A stretch of DNA of 64,000 nt from positions 186,001 to 250,000 of the forward strand of contig JNEN01000777.1 of assembly GCA_000697355.1 (NCBI GenBank), given 5' to 3'. Position numbers and translations under genes: made by a program. Within the stretch, counting starts at the first letter, position 1. Each line of letters opens with the position of its first letter. The stretch comes from Syncephalastrum monosporum B8922 (taxonomy: Eukaryota > Mucoromycota > Mucoromycetes > Mucorales > Syncephalastraceae). Positions 25,322 through 35,919 of this stretch are shown here, piece after piece. The notes beneath the pieces were generated by a model that saw only the letters and a program-made list of their open reading frames with translations, was not told the DNA's origin and ran no database searches.

Positions 25322-26200
25322 ATGAGGCGTCGCAGCCAAGTTCGACAACATCTTTCTTCCTTGTTCCTCATGACTTACTACCTTCTTGCGTTCTCGCGAA
25401 AACGATCTGCCTCTTTGCGCTACAACAGTGCACCCCGCGTCAAGCGCAGAAAGACTCATGACACCCAGAAGGAGTGGGAAAGAATGGAGGAACCCGCTCA
25501 TCTTGCCGCTGTCCATCATTTGGCCGCGGATGGAGCAAATCAACGTCCTGAAGAAAATGAAGTTATCCGCCAGGATGTGCTTGATCCAGCGCCGATGCAA
25601 GACAACTCCAAGAAGCGCAAGTCGACAGACGACCCGATGCTTGATGGCCCTAACAACGCAAAGAGAATCATGGAGACACAAGACACACCGTTGGCGACAT
25701 CTGGCTGCTCTAGTAACGATGAGGCGCGACACGATAAGGGGCACGATGACAAGCAAGTGCCCAACGACGCGACGACGACCGGTGACAAGAAGGTGAACAG
25801 TAACGAGGAGACTGGCTCGGTGAACGTGGCCAATGGCAGCCAAGGCGGAGCTTCAGGCCCGGCTCAACGTGTGCATTGGTGGGATTTCCGGCCAAAGCGG
25901 GTTGCTCAACTCTCGCGCGACCGGTCCTTCGACCCTGACAGAAACGATTATTTGCTGTTTAAAAAGCCCGAGGAGACCGGCCAATTCAAGCGAAGGACAT
26001 ACCCCGACCATGGTGCCATATTGAAGGATCGAGCTACGATTGAGAAAGAGATGGAGAGGCTAAAGGCCGACATGGCAAGAAAGGCCGTGGTCACGGAGAA
26101 CTTGCAAAAGAATTCGAGCTATTTCAAAGAAATGATTGACAATGTCAAGCACGAGCGACATGCGACTGAAAGACACACGTATTCACTTTTGAGGAAGTGA
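25322..26200 (+). CDS. lineage-specific charged protein, paralogue B
   Basis: Single exon, 292 residues from the first ATG; a second in-frame ATG at 25370 is possible. Residues ~55-115 match paralogue A (MEEPAHLAAVHHLA, KKRKSTDD, NAKR). It then extends through a Gly/Asn/Glu-rich linker to a conserved-looking block (VHWWDFRPKRVAQLSRDRSF), FKKPEETGQFKRRTYPDHG and a C-terminal coiled coil (about residues 240-292, ATIEKEMERLKADMARKAVV). No catalytic motif seen. The coiled coil suggests oligomerisation and the basic patches suggest nuclear location; both are inference. The two copies lie 1.6 kb apart in the same orientation, consistent with tandem duplication followed by loss of the C-terminal half in A or gain in B. 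Confidence 0.68.
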   Translation: MRRRSQVRQHLSSLFLMTYYLLAFSRKRSASLRYNSAPRVKRRKTHDTQKEWERMEEPAHLAAVHHLAADGANQRPEENEVIRQDVLDPAPMQDNSKKRKSTDDPMLDGPNNAKRIMETQDTPLATSGCSSNDEARHDKGHDDKQVPNDATTTGDKKVNSNEETGSVNVANGSQGGASGPAQRVHWWDFRPKRVAQLSRDRSFDPDRNDYLLFKKPEETGQFKRRTYPDHGAILKDRATIEKEMERLKADMARKAVVTENLQKNSSYFKEMIDNVKHERHATERHTYSLLRK

Positions 26201-26858
26201 CGGTCCGTAGTGGGATCGGTCGTACTTCTCTGCGACACGATGACTTGCGTTGCCGCGATGTCGCCATACGCCGGGACAGCTAGCCCTGGTTCCCATCTTT
26301 TGCTTACACCACACATTGAAAGCTATCGAAGAGGACATAGCAACAGTCTTTGTAAACGTTGTTTGTATAAAATAAAAATAGAAACTATTTTGTCTCAAGT
26401 AACTTCAAGCACGACACGCAACGCAGAATACATACAGGGTGATGGATAGAAGCATGAACTAACAAGGGCAGCATAGACGGGTCGTGTTCTCAAATCCTTC
26501 CGCGACCGGTTGCCTGCCCATACTCCATGTATCGCACTGGTACACAAGGAAGTAAATTGTCGCGTGTACATCATTTTGGACGTCCCCAACTTTTCTTCAA
26601 TGTGCACGTAGCTTGCCATCCTCTGTCTCGCCTCTCCTCCTGCTCGCTCTGCTTTCATCCTTCCCTGCTTGCGTCCCACTAGCCTAGGCGGTCGGTGGCC
26701 GGTATCGCCGTTTTTATTCACTCGATGACATAGCCACCGCGCCATCATCGCGTCTCGACGACGCCGGCCTCGACTGCTTAGGTATGCTGAACAGGTGGAA
26801 TGCAGTCCACGAGAACTGTCTTCAGAACGAAATCACGTAGGCTAGCTATTTGTATAAT

Positions 26859-26893
<35 letters not shown>

Positions 26894-26923
26894 AAGTGCC
26901 AATAACCGGCTGTAGAAAGGTAT
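26201..26923. other. convergent spacer with long poly(T)
   Basis: Lies between two converging genes. It contains a 30-nt T run at 26861-26890. A 117-codon open frame on the minus strand (26395-26748) has no recognisable feature and was not called. Confidence 0.5.
26861..26890. repeat. T30 homopolymer
   Basis: Thirty T in a row (poly(A) on the minus strand), 33 nt past the stop codon of the oxygenase gene. Confidence 0.95.
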
Positions 26924-28283
26924 TCAATAAAGCTCATTTGCTGATTGTTCTTTAACAGACAGATGGGCGTACGTTGCCTTCAGTCGAAGCTGCAAGTACT
27001 CAAATGACGTCAGCTCGTCCTTGGTACCTTCAGGTACCTCATCAAAGGTCGGGCGCGTTTTTGGGACCACGGCACTCGGGATAGGTCCCAAAAGTGTATC
27101 ACGCTCAGGCTGGAAGAAGCAGGCAATGGAGTAGCGATCCAGCTTTTGATGCTCTGGTTCGAACACGACGCGATGCAGCGTTGACTTTAACAATCCGTTG
27201 GTCCAGAATTCGAACACGCCTCCCACATTGACTACCATTGTTCAGGTTAAATATAAGTGGTGATGTATGCGCTGATTCCACACGTACTCAAGATGGCATT
27301 CTCAATGAGCGGTGCAGCAATCCACTCTGTGCGGCTCGCCTGAACCTCGAGACCAGGGACACCCTTTTGGAACAAGAGCGTGATACTGCCAAAATCTGTA
27401 TGCGCGCCCGTACGGACCTTCTCTTTGTGCTCGCTCTCGGCTCCCCGTGGATACTTGAGGAAACGCAGCGTGCCTTCGTTCGTTTCTTCCGAGTCATAGC
27501 GGTGGCAGCGTTTGAACCAGTCGCGGCCACCTTGTTCTTCAGGAATCTGCAGACAAAGAGTGAATCACGCGTGTCGCTTGGGGATAAGGACAATGCAGCC
27601 ACGGGCAGTGGCCACTGCATGCTTACATTGAGCGCAATAGCGAGCGCCTCGAAAATGATTTGGGCTGTGCTGTTGCAAGACTACGGCGATACATTACTAT
27701 ACGCGCCTCAGCAGAGATCGTCTCTGACTTACTCTCCAGAATGACTCAATTCTATCCTTTCCTTTGTCAAACACGGGTGGCAAAGGCTGGCAGCTTTCGC
27801 CATGGCGGATTGGGCCAAAATTAAATGCTCTTTTGTGTTTCATATGTTAGCGTCTCACCTTCTGTCATCATACATCATGCAACGTACTCTTTATGGTCGC
27901 CCCTTTTCTGTGTCTTTGGATCCAGTCTGCATGAAATGCAGTGTCAGTCGTGTGCCATAGACGTCACTCGCTCTTCCAACTCACTTTTGTCCGTAAACCC
28001 CAATGTAGCCACGGTTTTTCTGGCTCGAGTAGACATCTTTTTCCTCAAAGGGCGTATCGAAGAATTCCTTGCTCTATGCAACCTAGAGATCAGCGCCTTC
28101 TCCGCGGCCAAGTCCCACTTAATATACCAAAGAAAACGCGTCCGCGGTCTGTTCCTTGGGTACAGTATGGTTCACGACATAAAAGAAGCCAATGGTAGTA
28201 CAGGCCTTGAGGATGTCTTGAGCAATGGCGTCGTAGCGGTTGGAGAAATCAGAAAGATCAACGATAGGGATTTCGTGGGCCAT
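26924..28283 (-). CDS. 2-oxoglutarate/Fe(II)-dependent oxygenase, isopenicillin N synthase-like
   Basis: Non-haem iron oxygenase of the IPNS/flavanone-hydroxylase superfamily, probably cytosolic. Seven exons in transcription order (28283-28128, 28073-27985, 27926-27888, 27829-27733, 27680-27627, 27546-27288, 27231-26924) give 333 residues. The N-terminal DIOX_N region has MAHEIPIVDLSDF, TTIGFFYVVNH, KNRGYIGVYG and GDHKEAFNFG. The iron-binding facial triad is complete: His194 and Asp196 in AHTDFGSITLL and His251 in STLHRVV. Arg264-x-Ser266 (DRYSIACFF) binds 2-oxoglutarate. Length fits the family. All introns are GT-AG. The substrate cannot be inferred, and no biosynthetic partner gene is adjacent. 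Confidence 0.94.
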
Positions 28284-29687
28284 GATGGAAGTTAGAATAA
28301 ACAGGAGAACCTATGCAGGCTTGGCTGTAAATCCGCCCCCATTTTTATCCTTGTTTCGACGACTGACACCAATGTTATGATTCAAGACTAACCGTAAAAT
28401 CACACAGTGCAGAGCTACAAGGAAGAAGATTCAGGTATATTTCTCAACCAATCTCTTCTGATAAGATACTAGAACATTTCAAGGATAATGCTTTATTGTT
28501 TGCTTAAAGTGCGATAACCTTACAGATAAGGGAAATCTATATTCCGGCATCTCGCGGCTGTCGCCTGTTCGACTGTATCGCGCGTTCTCTGACACAGGAA
28601 GGGCTTACAGTGAGCTGGTATGCCACTACTTGTACATGATACCATACGAGTATCGTATCATATTTCAGCATATGCGCACTCATGCTCTCGCTCTCTTTAA
28701 CGACATTTTGGCTGCGCTTTCACCCTCTTATGGAAAAGATAGGAAGGCGTATCTTTTTTCCGTGAACCGGAAGCTTCTTGGATCAGAAAAAAAAAAAGGC
28801 GCATGATCGCTCATTTTCTCATGGTGGCAGTTATAAAACATACAGTAGAACGAATGTAGCTGCTATAATTCTCTTGTTGGTAACAGACACGACAGTGACC
28901 CATACACTCTAGCATATACCAACTACCCATGTCGACGTTAGTGGTGTAACATACATATGCCACCACATTATGCGTGCATTTGCGGATCGTCACTTGATTG
29001 CTATTTCTTCGGGCTGTGCGCGCGGTGATCCTTTTTGAAAACAAGGAACCACTCATTTTTGCACACCAGAACCTAGGTGTGCTAATCAAAGATTTATATG
29101 ACATCTGCTCTCGTTCTCAAGCTTACGCTCTTTTACAACTTGGCCCTGATCCATTTAGGTCAGTTAAATTACACATTAAGTCACTCATAAAGCTTCCAGA
29201 TCAATGCGCGCATGTAGAATACGCATTTTTGGGCTTACTTGATTCAACTGACGTTGGGAAATGGCTTAACGATTATATGTGGTTACCACAGATACTTATT
29301 TTGTCACATGGTGGAAGTATTTATTAGCATCGTGTGCAAAAGCTCTTTGCTACGACTAGCAATTCCTGCAGACATGAATGAAATAGCCAGAGCTCATGTA
29401 TCAAAATGGAGACGTTTTATCATTTATTATGTGTGGCGTGGTGAGTCAATATTACTTTAGTGCACGTCTGGTGATGCCAGATGACGCGGGCGTCTATCGT
29501 TGTCGACTCATTTTCGCACGATAGATCAATCCAAATACTTAGCAAGTGGACGATCTATGAGTTCCCTCAGGCTATTTATCGTAGCCTTTTCCACAAGGTC
29601 TATTGCAGTGTCTGGTATTTAAAATGGGTAGATCCAGTATGCCCTGGAATCTTTCTTGGTTACGTTTACGTGTTCCATCAAAAAGTC
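28284..29687. other. intergenic, no supported gene
   Basis: 1.4 kb of AT-rich spacer. An ATG-less open frame at about 29001-29327 is the longest; it could be a relic exon but has no detectable family. A TATTTAAA motif near 29617 may serve the next gene. Confidence 0.45.
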
Positions 29688-29982
29688 ATGAAGCTCCGTT
29701 TTCTACAGACTCAGGCGTGTATGTTGCTTGTTATATTGACATTGACACGCGTCCATGCCCGTCCCTTGGCTACTACGAATAAAGAGAAGAGGCAAGTATT
29801 TCTATTCGAGCGTCATCACGCCGTTGGTCTCACTGTCTTCTAGTGAAACTACGCAGGACCCCACGGCTCGAATGCAGCAGCTGGCACGCGGCGCGCTCTT
29901 TCCTCCCTTTGGCCTGCTCCCGCCTCTACCGCCGCTTCCTCCCTTGCCACCTCTACCGCCCTTGCCGCCTTTACCTCTGTAA
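29688..29982 (+). CDS. small secreted Pro/Leu-rich protein
   Basis: Recovered by manual splicing: exons 29688-29791 and 29844-29982 give 80 residues. A classic signal peptide comes first (MKLRFLQTQACMLLVILTLT, then RVHA before the likely cleavage). The mature part is about 56 residues, with an acidic/Thr stretch (KEKSETTQDPTARMQQL) and a C-terminal tail of repeated PPL units ending in PLPL. The intron begins GCAAGT and ends CTAG, a GC-AG intron; a GT donor two bases further on would hit an immediate stop. Function unknown; it resembles small cysteine-free, proline-rich secreted or wall-associated proteins. It converges on the Snu114 gene. Confidence 0.5.
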
Positions 29983-30084
29983 ATTTTTCTAGATTGAGCA
30001 TCTTTTTCTTTTATCTCTGTCTGTATGCGTGGTGTGTGAAATAAAGAGAGAAACTTTTTTTTTTTCTTGGCATTAATTACAACT

Positions 30085-33000
30085 TTACAAAACGCTTTCC
30101 TGTGCCAGCGACAGCAGCATCGGGTCGTCAAAGTATTTGTTTATGCTGACATCCTCCGACAGACCCTTTCTTCTTCTTGTCTTGATCATAAAGTCGCGCG
30201 CCAGATGTTGGGCAGGGCTGGCTTCGAGGGGTCGCAGCACGATGCTTGTGTCGAGCGGGTCGCCGGGCACGATCTGCCAGTGGTCAAAGATCTGCTGGCA
30301 GAACGCTTGGCCTTGTGTGTGTGTCCGGAGATCGGTCTCGAAACCGCACGAGTCAATCAGGGGAATGAGCGCCTTGACAGTGTACAGGGGCGAACCGGGT
30401 TTGGGGATATCTTGTGTCACGTGGCCTCTGTCATTTATGATGTGAGTTGTTTGATCTGACAGCCAGCTTTTTCTTTTTTTTCTTCTTCTTCTTCTCTTTC
30501 TTACCTTCGTCGCTGGAGGACGGCATAGACCGCAGCAACGCAGTCGGCAGGTGCCTGTACTTCTACATAGTAGACCGGCTCCATCAATCGAGGGGCGGCC
30601 TAAAGACAGAGGCATTAGTTCTGCCCTTTTTTCCATGCTTTCATTCTACTCACGGTCAAGAAGGAAGAATAGCAGACGCGGCGCGAGGTGGGGATGATTT
30701 GACCACCACCACGGTAGATGGGCTCGTTCGCGAGTACTGTATCCAGAATTCTAAACTTGACGTTGCGGATGGCTAAAAACCAGGTGCGCCGTAGACGCGT
30801 CAATAGATAAGGAGAGATAGCGTTTCTGATTACTTACGTTCATCACAAAGCGGGCCTTCACGCGTACCCCACTGGAAACCTTGCTTTATAGAATCCTTGA
30901 CGGAATAGAGCAACTTCTTGTCCACCTCAGACGGCAGTGTGTCATCCACGAGAATGTTGGGACCCATGTCATCGGGTCCAAAGGCCCATATTGACCGGGC
31001 AGCCAGAACGTCCCAGTTGTATTTCTCTTGCATCACCTTGCTCAAGTCCTTGGTGGGCCAGTTGATGTTGATGTGTCCATTCTCGATATCCTCTGCCAGA
31101 CCTCTTTCGAGCGGTTCCGCAATGTAGGTCAGCTTGTTCCTATATAAAAAAAAAAGAGGCAGATTTATCAATACCCGAAAAGTAAGTTCCTCGCGACCAC
31201 TTCTTACTTTTTGTTGGGCGTCTCAGCAAAGCATTTGAGGGCCGAAGTCTCGACCACGGTCTCGCAGAAACGCACGACAGGATCGGCCACCTTGAGCTCA
31301 ATCTCGGCGTACATGCGACGCAAGTCGTGCAACACGCAGTCGAGATACATTTCGCCCGTGGCGAGAAGGATATGTTCACCCGACTCCTCCACCTTGGTCG
31401 TGATGATCGGGTAGCTCTTGTTGATCCTTCGCAGACCGTCCAACATCTTGGGCAGCTCGGACGGGTTGACGGGCTCAATGGCCACCTTGAGAGCAGCTGC
31501 GGTCGGGAAGCGGAGGGGCTGGAAGATGTAAGCATCCTCGCGCATCTTTTGCTGCACAATGGTGGCCGTTTTCATGATGGAGCTGTCCACGCCGCTCAAC
31601 AGGACCCAGTTGCCTGCAGGTACACCGGCCATCTCGACGCGGTATCTGCCATACGCATCAGCATGGTATTCTATCCCGAGCGTTTTGCTATGGGCTGACT
31701 TACCTCGACTCATGGATCCACGCCGACGAGACCTTTTGCATGGTCATATCTTCTTGATCATCAACGGTGTAGCTCTCACCAAGGACACGTACAACCTGAC
31801 CAGGCTTGACCGTGCCGCTGAACACACGACCGAACGCATCAAAGTCGGTAGCTTCCTCATTGTCAAACAGCTTCGTAATCTGAATCACCAGCGGGCCATC
31901 AGGGTCACATTTAAGCATGCTGTCTGCGACCTCGGAGTCGATGGGGCCCGTGTAGTATTGCTGCACCTTGTGTGCCGCATTCTCGAGGGGCGAAGGGATG
32001 TGCTTCACGAGCATGTCGACAAAACCGGTGGGCGGGCCAAAGAACTGGGACAGCACGACACGCAGGAGGGGCTTCACGTTGAGACTGTATTCCTTCTCCT
32101 TGAGACGGATGCCAAGCGACCGAAGCGTCTGCTTGAGATCGCTGCTTTCCTCGCCGATAACCTGTTTTACATCTTCGTCAGCAAATGACGGGGTGATCAC
32201 TCCTCCTGCTCCTTTTTTCAAAGTAGAATTACCTGAGAGTACAGCTTGTACAAGGGCTCCATGATAAAGTGGATAAAGGTGCGCTTGCTATCGGGGCCCT
32301 GCGACGAGCGATGGAAAGAACCGTTCTCGGGATCGTAAAAGATATCACCCCAGAGACGCTTGGCAAACTGATCTGGATCGAACTCGGCTTCGTAGTTGTC
32401 CGCATAGAGGTTGGCAAATGATTTGAGAGAGAAGCACCAGCCCGTCTGGCTCGATGCAAAGCAGACGTTGCCGAGGTCGGGCGAAAGTCGGATTCCTTCA
32501 CCACCAGGAGTAGCGCTGTGACACAACGATTAGCACAGATCGCTATGTGTATGAGTATTTAGTCTATATATACCGAATAATCGAGTTGACCTCCTCGATA
32601 CAGTGGCGCAGCTTAAAGTAGGCATCAGCGGGAGGAAGCTTCAGCTCCAGTATCAAACGGTCGAATTTGTTCACGACCAGCGTGATGGGCAGCTTTTCAC
32701 GGATGCAGTGCTTGATGATTTGCTCCGTGTTGACCATGACCTAGAGATTCGTGGATAAGGAACCAAGAGACCGCACTCATCTTTTGTAGACTAGACTTAC
32801 ACCCTCGACCACGTCCACCACCAACGCAACACCATCCGCTAACCGGGTTGCGGCGACCACCTCGTCGATAAAGTTGGTGTGACCTGACATGATATCAAGT
32901 TAGCTTTGGAGTTTAGGAATAGGATAGAAGCGGCGTGTTTACCAGGCGTATCAATAATGTTCAAGAGGTGGGACTTGTCCGAGGTATCCTGCATGACGAG

Positions 33001-33806
33001 GGTCATAGGGGCACTTTTGATACTGATACCACGCTCTCGTTCCAGCGTGTGCGTGTCGGTGTAGCGTTCCTGGATTGGATATAGAGGAAGGGGAGGAAAC
33101 CATAGGATCAGTTGATTTGAAATAGGGAAAAATGGTTATGGAGGTGGGAGACGTACGGGTTCATCGACGTTGACAGGCACATTGTGGGTCTCGGACACGA
33201 GCATATCGACAAACGACGTCTTGCCATGGTGCAGATGACCCACGACAGCCACGTTGCGCACAAGTTCAGGAAAGTTCAACAGGTCGGTCATGAACCTAAT
33301 CCAACGTCAGTGACGTGTATACCGTGTGATGCGTCTGTCCCTTACTCTTTCTTGAAGGTGGTCTCGGGCAAGTCCTTCTCGGTCAAAAGGAACTTGCGCA
33401 CCTTGACGGGCGCAATGATGGGTTCCGACAGAGGCTGCGTGTCTTCCTCTTGCACGAGGGTCTCGACATCCGGGCCGTAGACCTCCTCGGCCGAGGGGTA
33501 GTACTTTTTGTCTTCATGGAGGACGATTTGGTTCTCAGGAATGTCTAATCAAGCGCCATCGCGTCAGTTCTGGGGTGAATCTTTTTCAGTAGGCATCGTA
33601 CCGTCGATTTGCATGAGGGCGTTGCTCGGAATGTGGTCTTCCTCCTCGCGATCGCTGGTGGGCTCGCTGGCGGCGCGTACAGGACTGGCCTCCATCGCCT
33701 CGTCGATTTGTTCCTCCTCCTCCTCCTCTTCGAGCTGCTCGTCCTCTTCATCTTCTAAGTCGGGGCCGATGTAGTTGCCAAACTCATCGTAAAGAGAATC
33801 ATCCAT
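30085..33806 (-). CDS. SNU114: U5 snRNP GTPase Snu114 (EFTUD2)
   Basis: EF-2-like GTPase of the U5 snRNP that controls Brr2 and spliceosome activation and disassembly. About twelve introns; the protein is close to the usual ~970-1000 residues. The N-terminus is acidic ([20 protein letters not shown], then a run of Glu). The GTPase domain has [12 protein letters not shown] (P loop), [12 protein letters not shown] (switch I), NIIDTPGH (switch II) and [14 protein letters not shown], all typical of Snu114. Domain II ([19 protein letters not shown]), the EF-2-like domain IV region ([19 protein letters not shown]) and the C-terminal [14 protein letters not shown] complete the family order. The 3' end converges on the secreted Pro/Leu-rich gene; the 5' end lies 352 bp from the Fcf2 stop. 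Confidence 0.97.
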
Positions 33807-34158
33807 GGTGTCCAAAAGCAACGAATCACAAGAGTGGGTAAGAGTAAAAGTAGAAAGGAAGGACGGGCGTACAGCCTTTCGCTCAGACGGAAATTGAACG
33901 CGCGCGCCATCCCAAAAAGCACAGACGGATTGCAATGTGGCTTGACTCAGACCCAAATGTATTAACTGTATTCGAAATGGAATGATGCGTGTCGCGTTGT
34001 CCCTCTTTCTCTGTTCTTTTTCTCCGCGTCTTTCAACCGGACGAGAAAAAAGATAGAGAAAGATGGGAGTGATGAATGGATGAGGGGAGGGAGAGGATGG
34101 GATATCGGTTATATAGGATGACAAAAGAATATGCAGTGGTAAGACTAGAGAATACGTA
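33807..34158. other. Snu114 upstream region
   Basis: 352 bp between the Snu114 start and the Fcf2 stop, both genes on the minus strand. No gene seen. Confidence 0.5.
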
Positions 34159-35352
34159 TTAATGGTGACGCTTCTTCTTCGTCTTGCGTCGTCCGTTCTT
34201 CATGCCACGCTCGTTGATCTCGTTTGCCTTGCGCTTATGATACTCGCGAGCCTGGTTATCCGCCAAGAGCTCATCCACGATCGTCTTGCCACGGTCCTTG
34301 CGGGCCACACGCGAAGAAAAGAATTCGGTCGGGCCTTCCTTAATCGTACCGACCTGGAAGTACTTGAACTCGTGCTTGCCCAGTGAGCGGTAGTGGCGCT
34401 TGGGATCCAGGACATGACGCATACGCAGAATATCCAGATCATGCTTGATCTCTGGCGTTATTTCTTGCTTGGGCATGTCGAACCAGCCCTTACCCGCCGT
34501 CTTCTCCCGCTCCAACCGGCGTTCCTTCTTGCTCAGCTTCTTTTTCTTCTCCTCGCCCGCCTTCAGCGTCTCTAACCGCCGGCCATCCTCCGTCTTCTCG
34601 CCTTCGATCGCAATGGCACTGTCCACCAATTTGGCACGACCTTCGTCCTTTGTAATGTACAGCTGATCGTTGTAAGACATACCCGTCTGCAGCTTTGGCA
34701 TTCTAATTCAAAGAAAAACAACACAAAAGATGTATGAGATATTCCGCCGCCTTCTCTTCTTTTTTTTTTTTTTTTTTTTGTACAGTATGCATTACCTGAT
34801 TTCATCCTTTTCGCTTTCCTTTTCGAGTTGCTGTGCCTTCAATGCCGAGGATGCCTTTTCAAGCAAAGCATCCAAGTCTTCATCTTCAGCTTCTTCTTCC
34901 TCTTCTTCCTCCTCATCTTCGCCTTCACTTTCGCTTTCACTTGATCCGTCACTGTCGCTCTCATTCTCGCTTGCAGACGAGCCCTCGTCTTCGCTTCCAC
35001 TGTCGTCTTCGGATGCAGAAGCGTCGTCGTCTTCGTCGTCTTTGTCTTCGTCGTCGTCGTCGTTAATGGGTTTTCCGCTCTTTTCTGCTTCTTCTTCGTT
35101 CATAGTCTCGTCCATAGCGAGACTCGTCGTTTGCTCCTCATTGCTAAGCAATGTCGCTTCCTTGGGCTGCTCGGTCTGTTGCATGGCAGTTGAGCCGAGA
35201 TCGTGTGTGTTGCCTGACTCGCCCACGGTAGATTGGTCCATGCTGGCAGGTGCAGACTGATCGGCGGACGATTGGACAGAGTCGACGGGTTGCTCTCCGG
35301 TAGTGCTCTGTTTTGATTCGACTTTTCTTCGCTGAGCTCTCGTCAAGGGCAT
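34159..35352 (-). CDS. pre-rRNA processing protein, Fcf2 family
   Basis: Nucleolar factor for early pre-rRNA cleavage in 18S maturation (Fcf2; DNTTIP2 in animals). Two exons, 35352-34796 and 34702-34159, give 366 residues. Exon 1 encodes an acidic, disordered half with long runs of Asp, Glu and Ser. Exon 2 holds the Fcf2 domain: GWFDMPKQEITPEIKHDLDI, LDPKRHYR, FKYFQVGTIKEGPTEFFS and RKDRGKTIVDELLAD. It ends in a basic tail (KNGRRKTKKKRHH), fitting a nucleolar signal. The ATG at the start of exon 2 is internal: the splice (AG|A) places it directly after IR of exon 1. Acidic N-terminus plus basic C-terminus matches the family architecture. Confidence 0.93.
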
Positions 35353-35664
35353 TATGTTGTCAAAGAGAAAAAAAAAAAAAAAAGCGAGACGCAGGAAAGA
35401 ATTTTTACTCCAAATTTGGTGTGCGGCTTGATTAGAGGAATTTGCCTGCCCCGCCTCTTTCAGGCCCTAAATCTGCCTGGAGATACGATTTTCTGCTTTG
35501 TCTTCCTTTGATTTCATTTGTTTCGTTCACTTCTCAGTTCGTCACGACCCGCATATTCATGATCCCAGTCTTTTGAGTACTAGAGTGTTTACAGCCGCTC
35601 GCTAGACAAGAAAAGCGAAGGCTCAGTCGTGAGAGCTGCTGCACAAAGAACCCAGGGAAGAGAA
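35353..35664. other. divergent promoter region
   Basis: 312 bp between the Fcf2 start (minus) and the tiny gene on the plus strand. An A15 tract lies just upstream of Fcf2. Confidence 0.45.
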
Positions 35665-35868
35665 ATGAACAGGTACCGGGTGGCCGCTTGTAAAACAGCG
35701 AACCACAAAAGAAAATGGTGTCTGTGAAGGGCTCGTAGTGGCACTACAATGGGCGCAAACCCTTTCATGATCGCATTGGGCATACTCGCGACTATCTTTG
35801 GAGGGTCGAGTACGGTTCTAATCCATAGCTGGGGCGGGTCACAGCCGGATGAGGGAGGAACGCAGTAG
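35665..35868 (+). CDS. tiny single-pass membrane protein
   Basis: Recovered by manual splicing: an 8-nt first exon (35665-35672, MN plus two bases) and 35739-35868 give 45 residues. One hydrophobic segment (NPFMIALGILATIFGG) is followed by a short hydrophilic tail ending GGSQPDEGGTQ. The size and single hydrophobic helix resemble small mitochondrial inner-membrane subunits such as ATP synthase subunit k, but I cannot confirm homology. Alternatively translation starts at the internal ATG of MGANPF, giving 39 residues from one exon. The stop is only 51 bp before the HAT1 start codon, so the stretch might instead be a HAT1 upstream ORF. Confidence 0.4.
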
Positions 35869-35919
35869 ACTCCGCACATATTTACTCTTTACGCGCTTTC
35901 ATTCATTGATTATTCCTTG

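Noticed and set aside
25274..25843. Minus-strand frame resembling another minus-strand frame at 23158-23430
   Set aside because: The likeness follows from nucleotide similarity of the two plus-strand paralogues; neither has a plausible protein.
26395..26748. 117-codon minus-strand ATG frame
   Set aside because: No domain, no homologous pattern and no support from context.
26861..26890. Poly(A) on the minus strand just after the oxygenase stop, suggesting a retroposed gene
   Set aside because: The gene keeps six introns, so it is not a retrocopy; the run is a simple homopolymer.
28998..29327. 110-codon plus-strand frame without ATG
   Set aside because: Looks weakly coding but has no start, no acceptor with a partner exon and no known family; possibly a relic.
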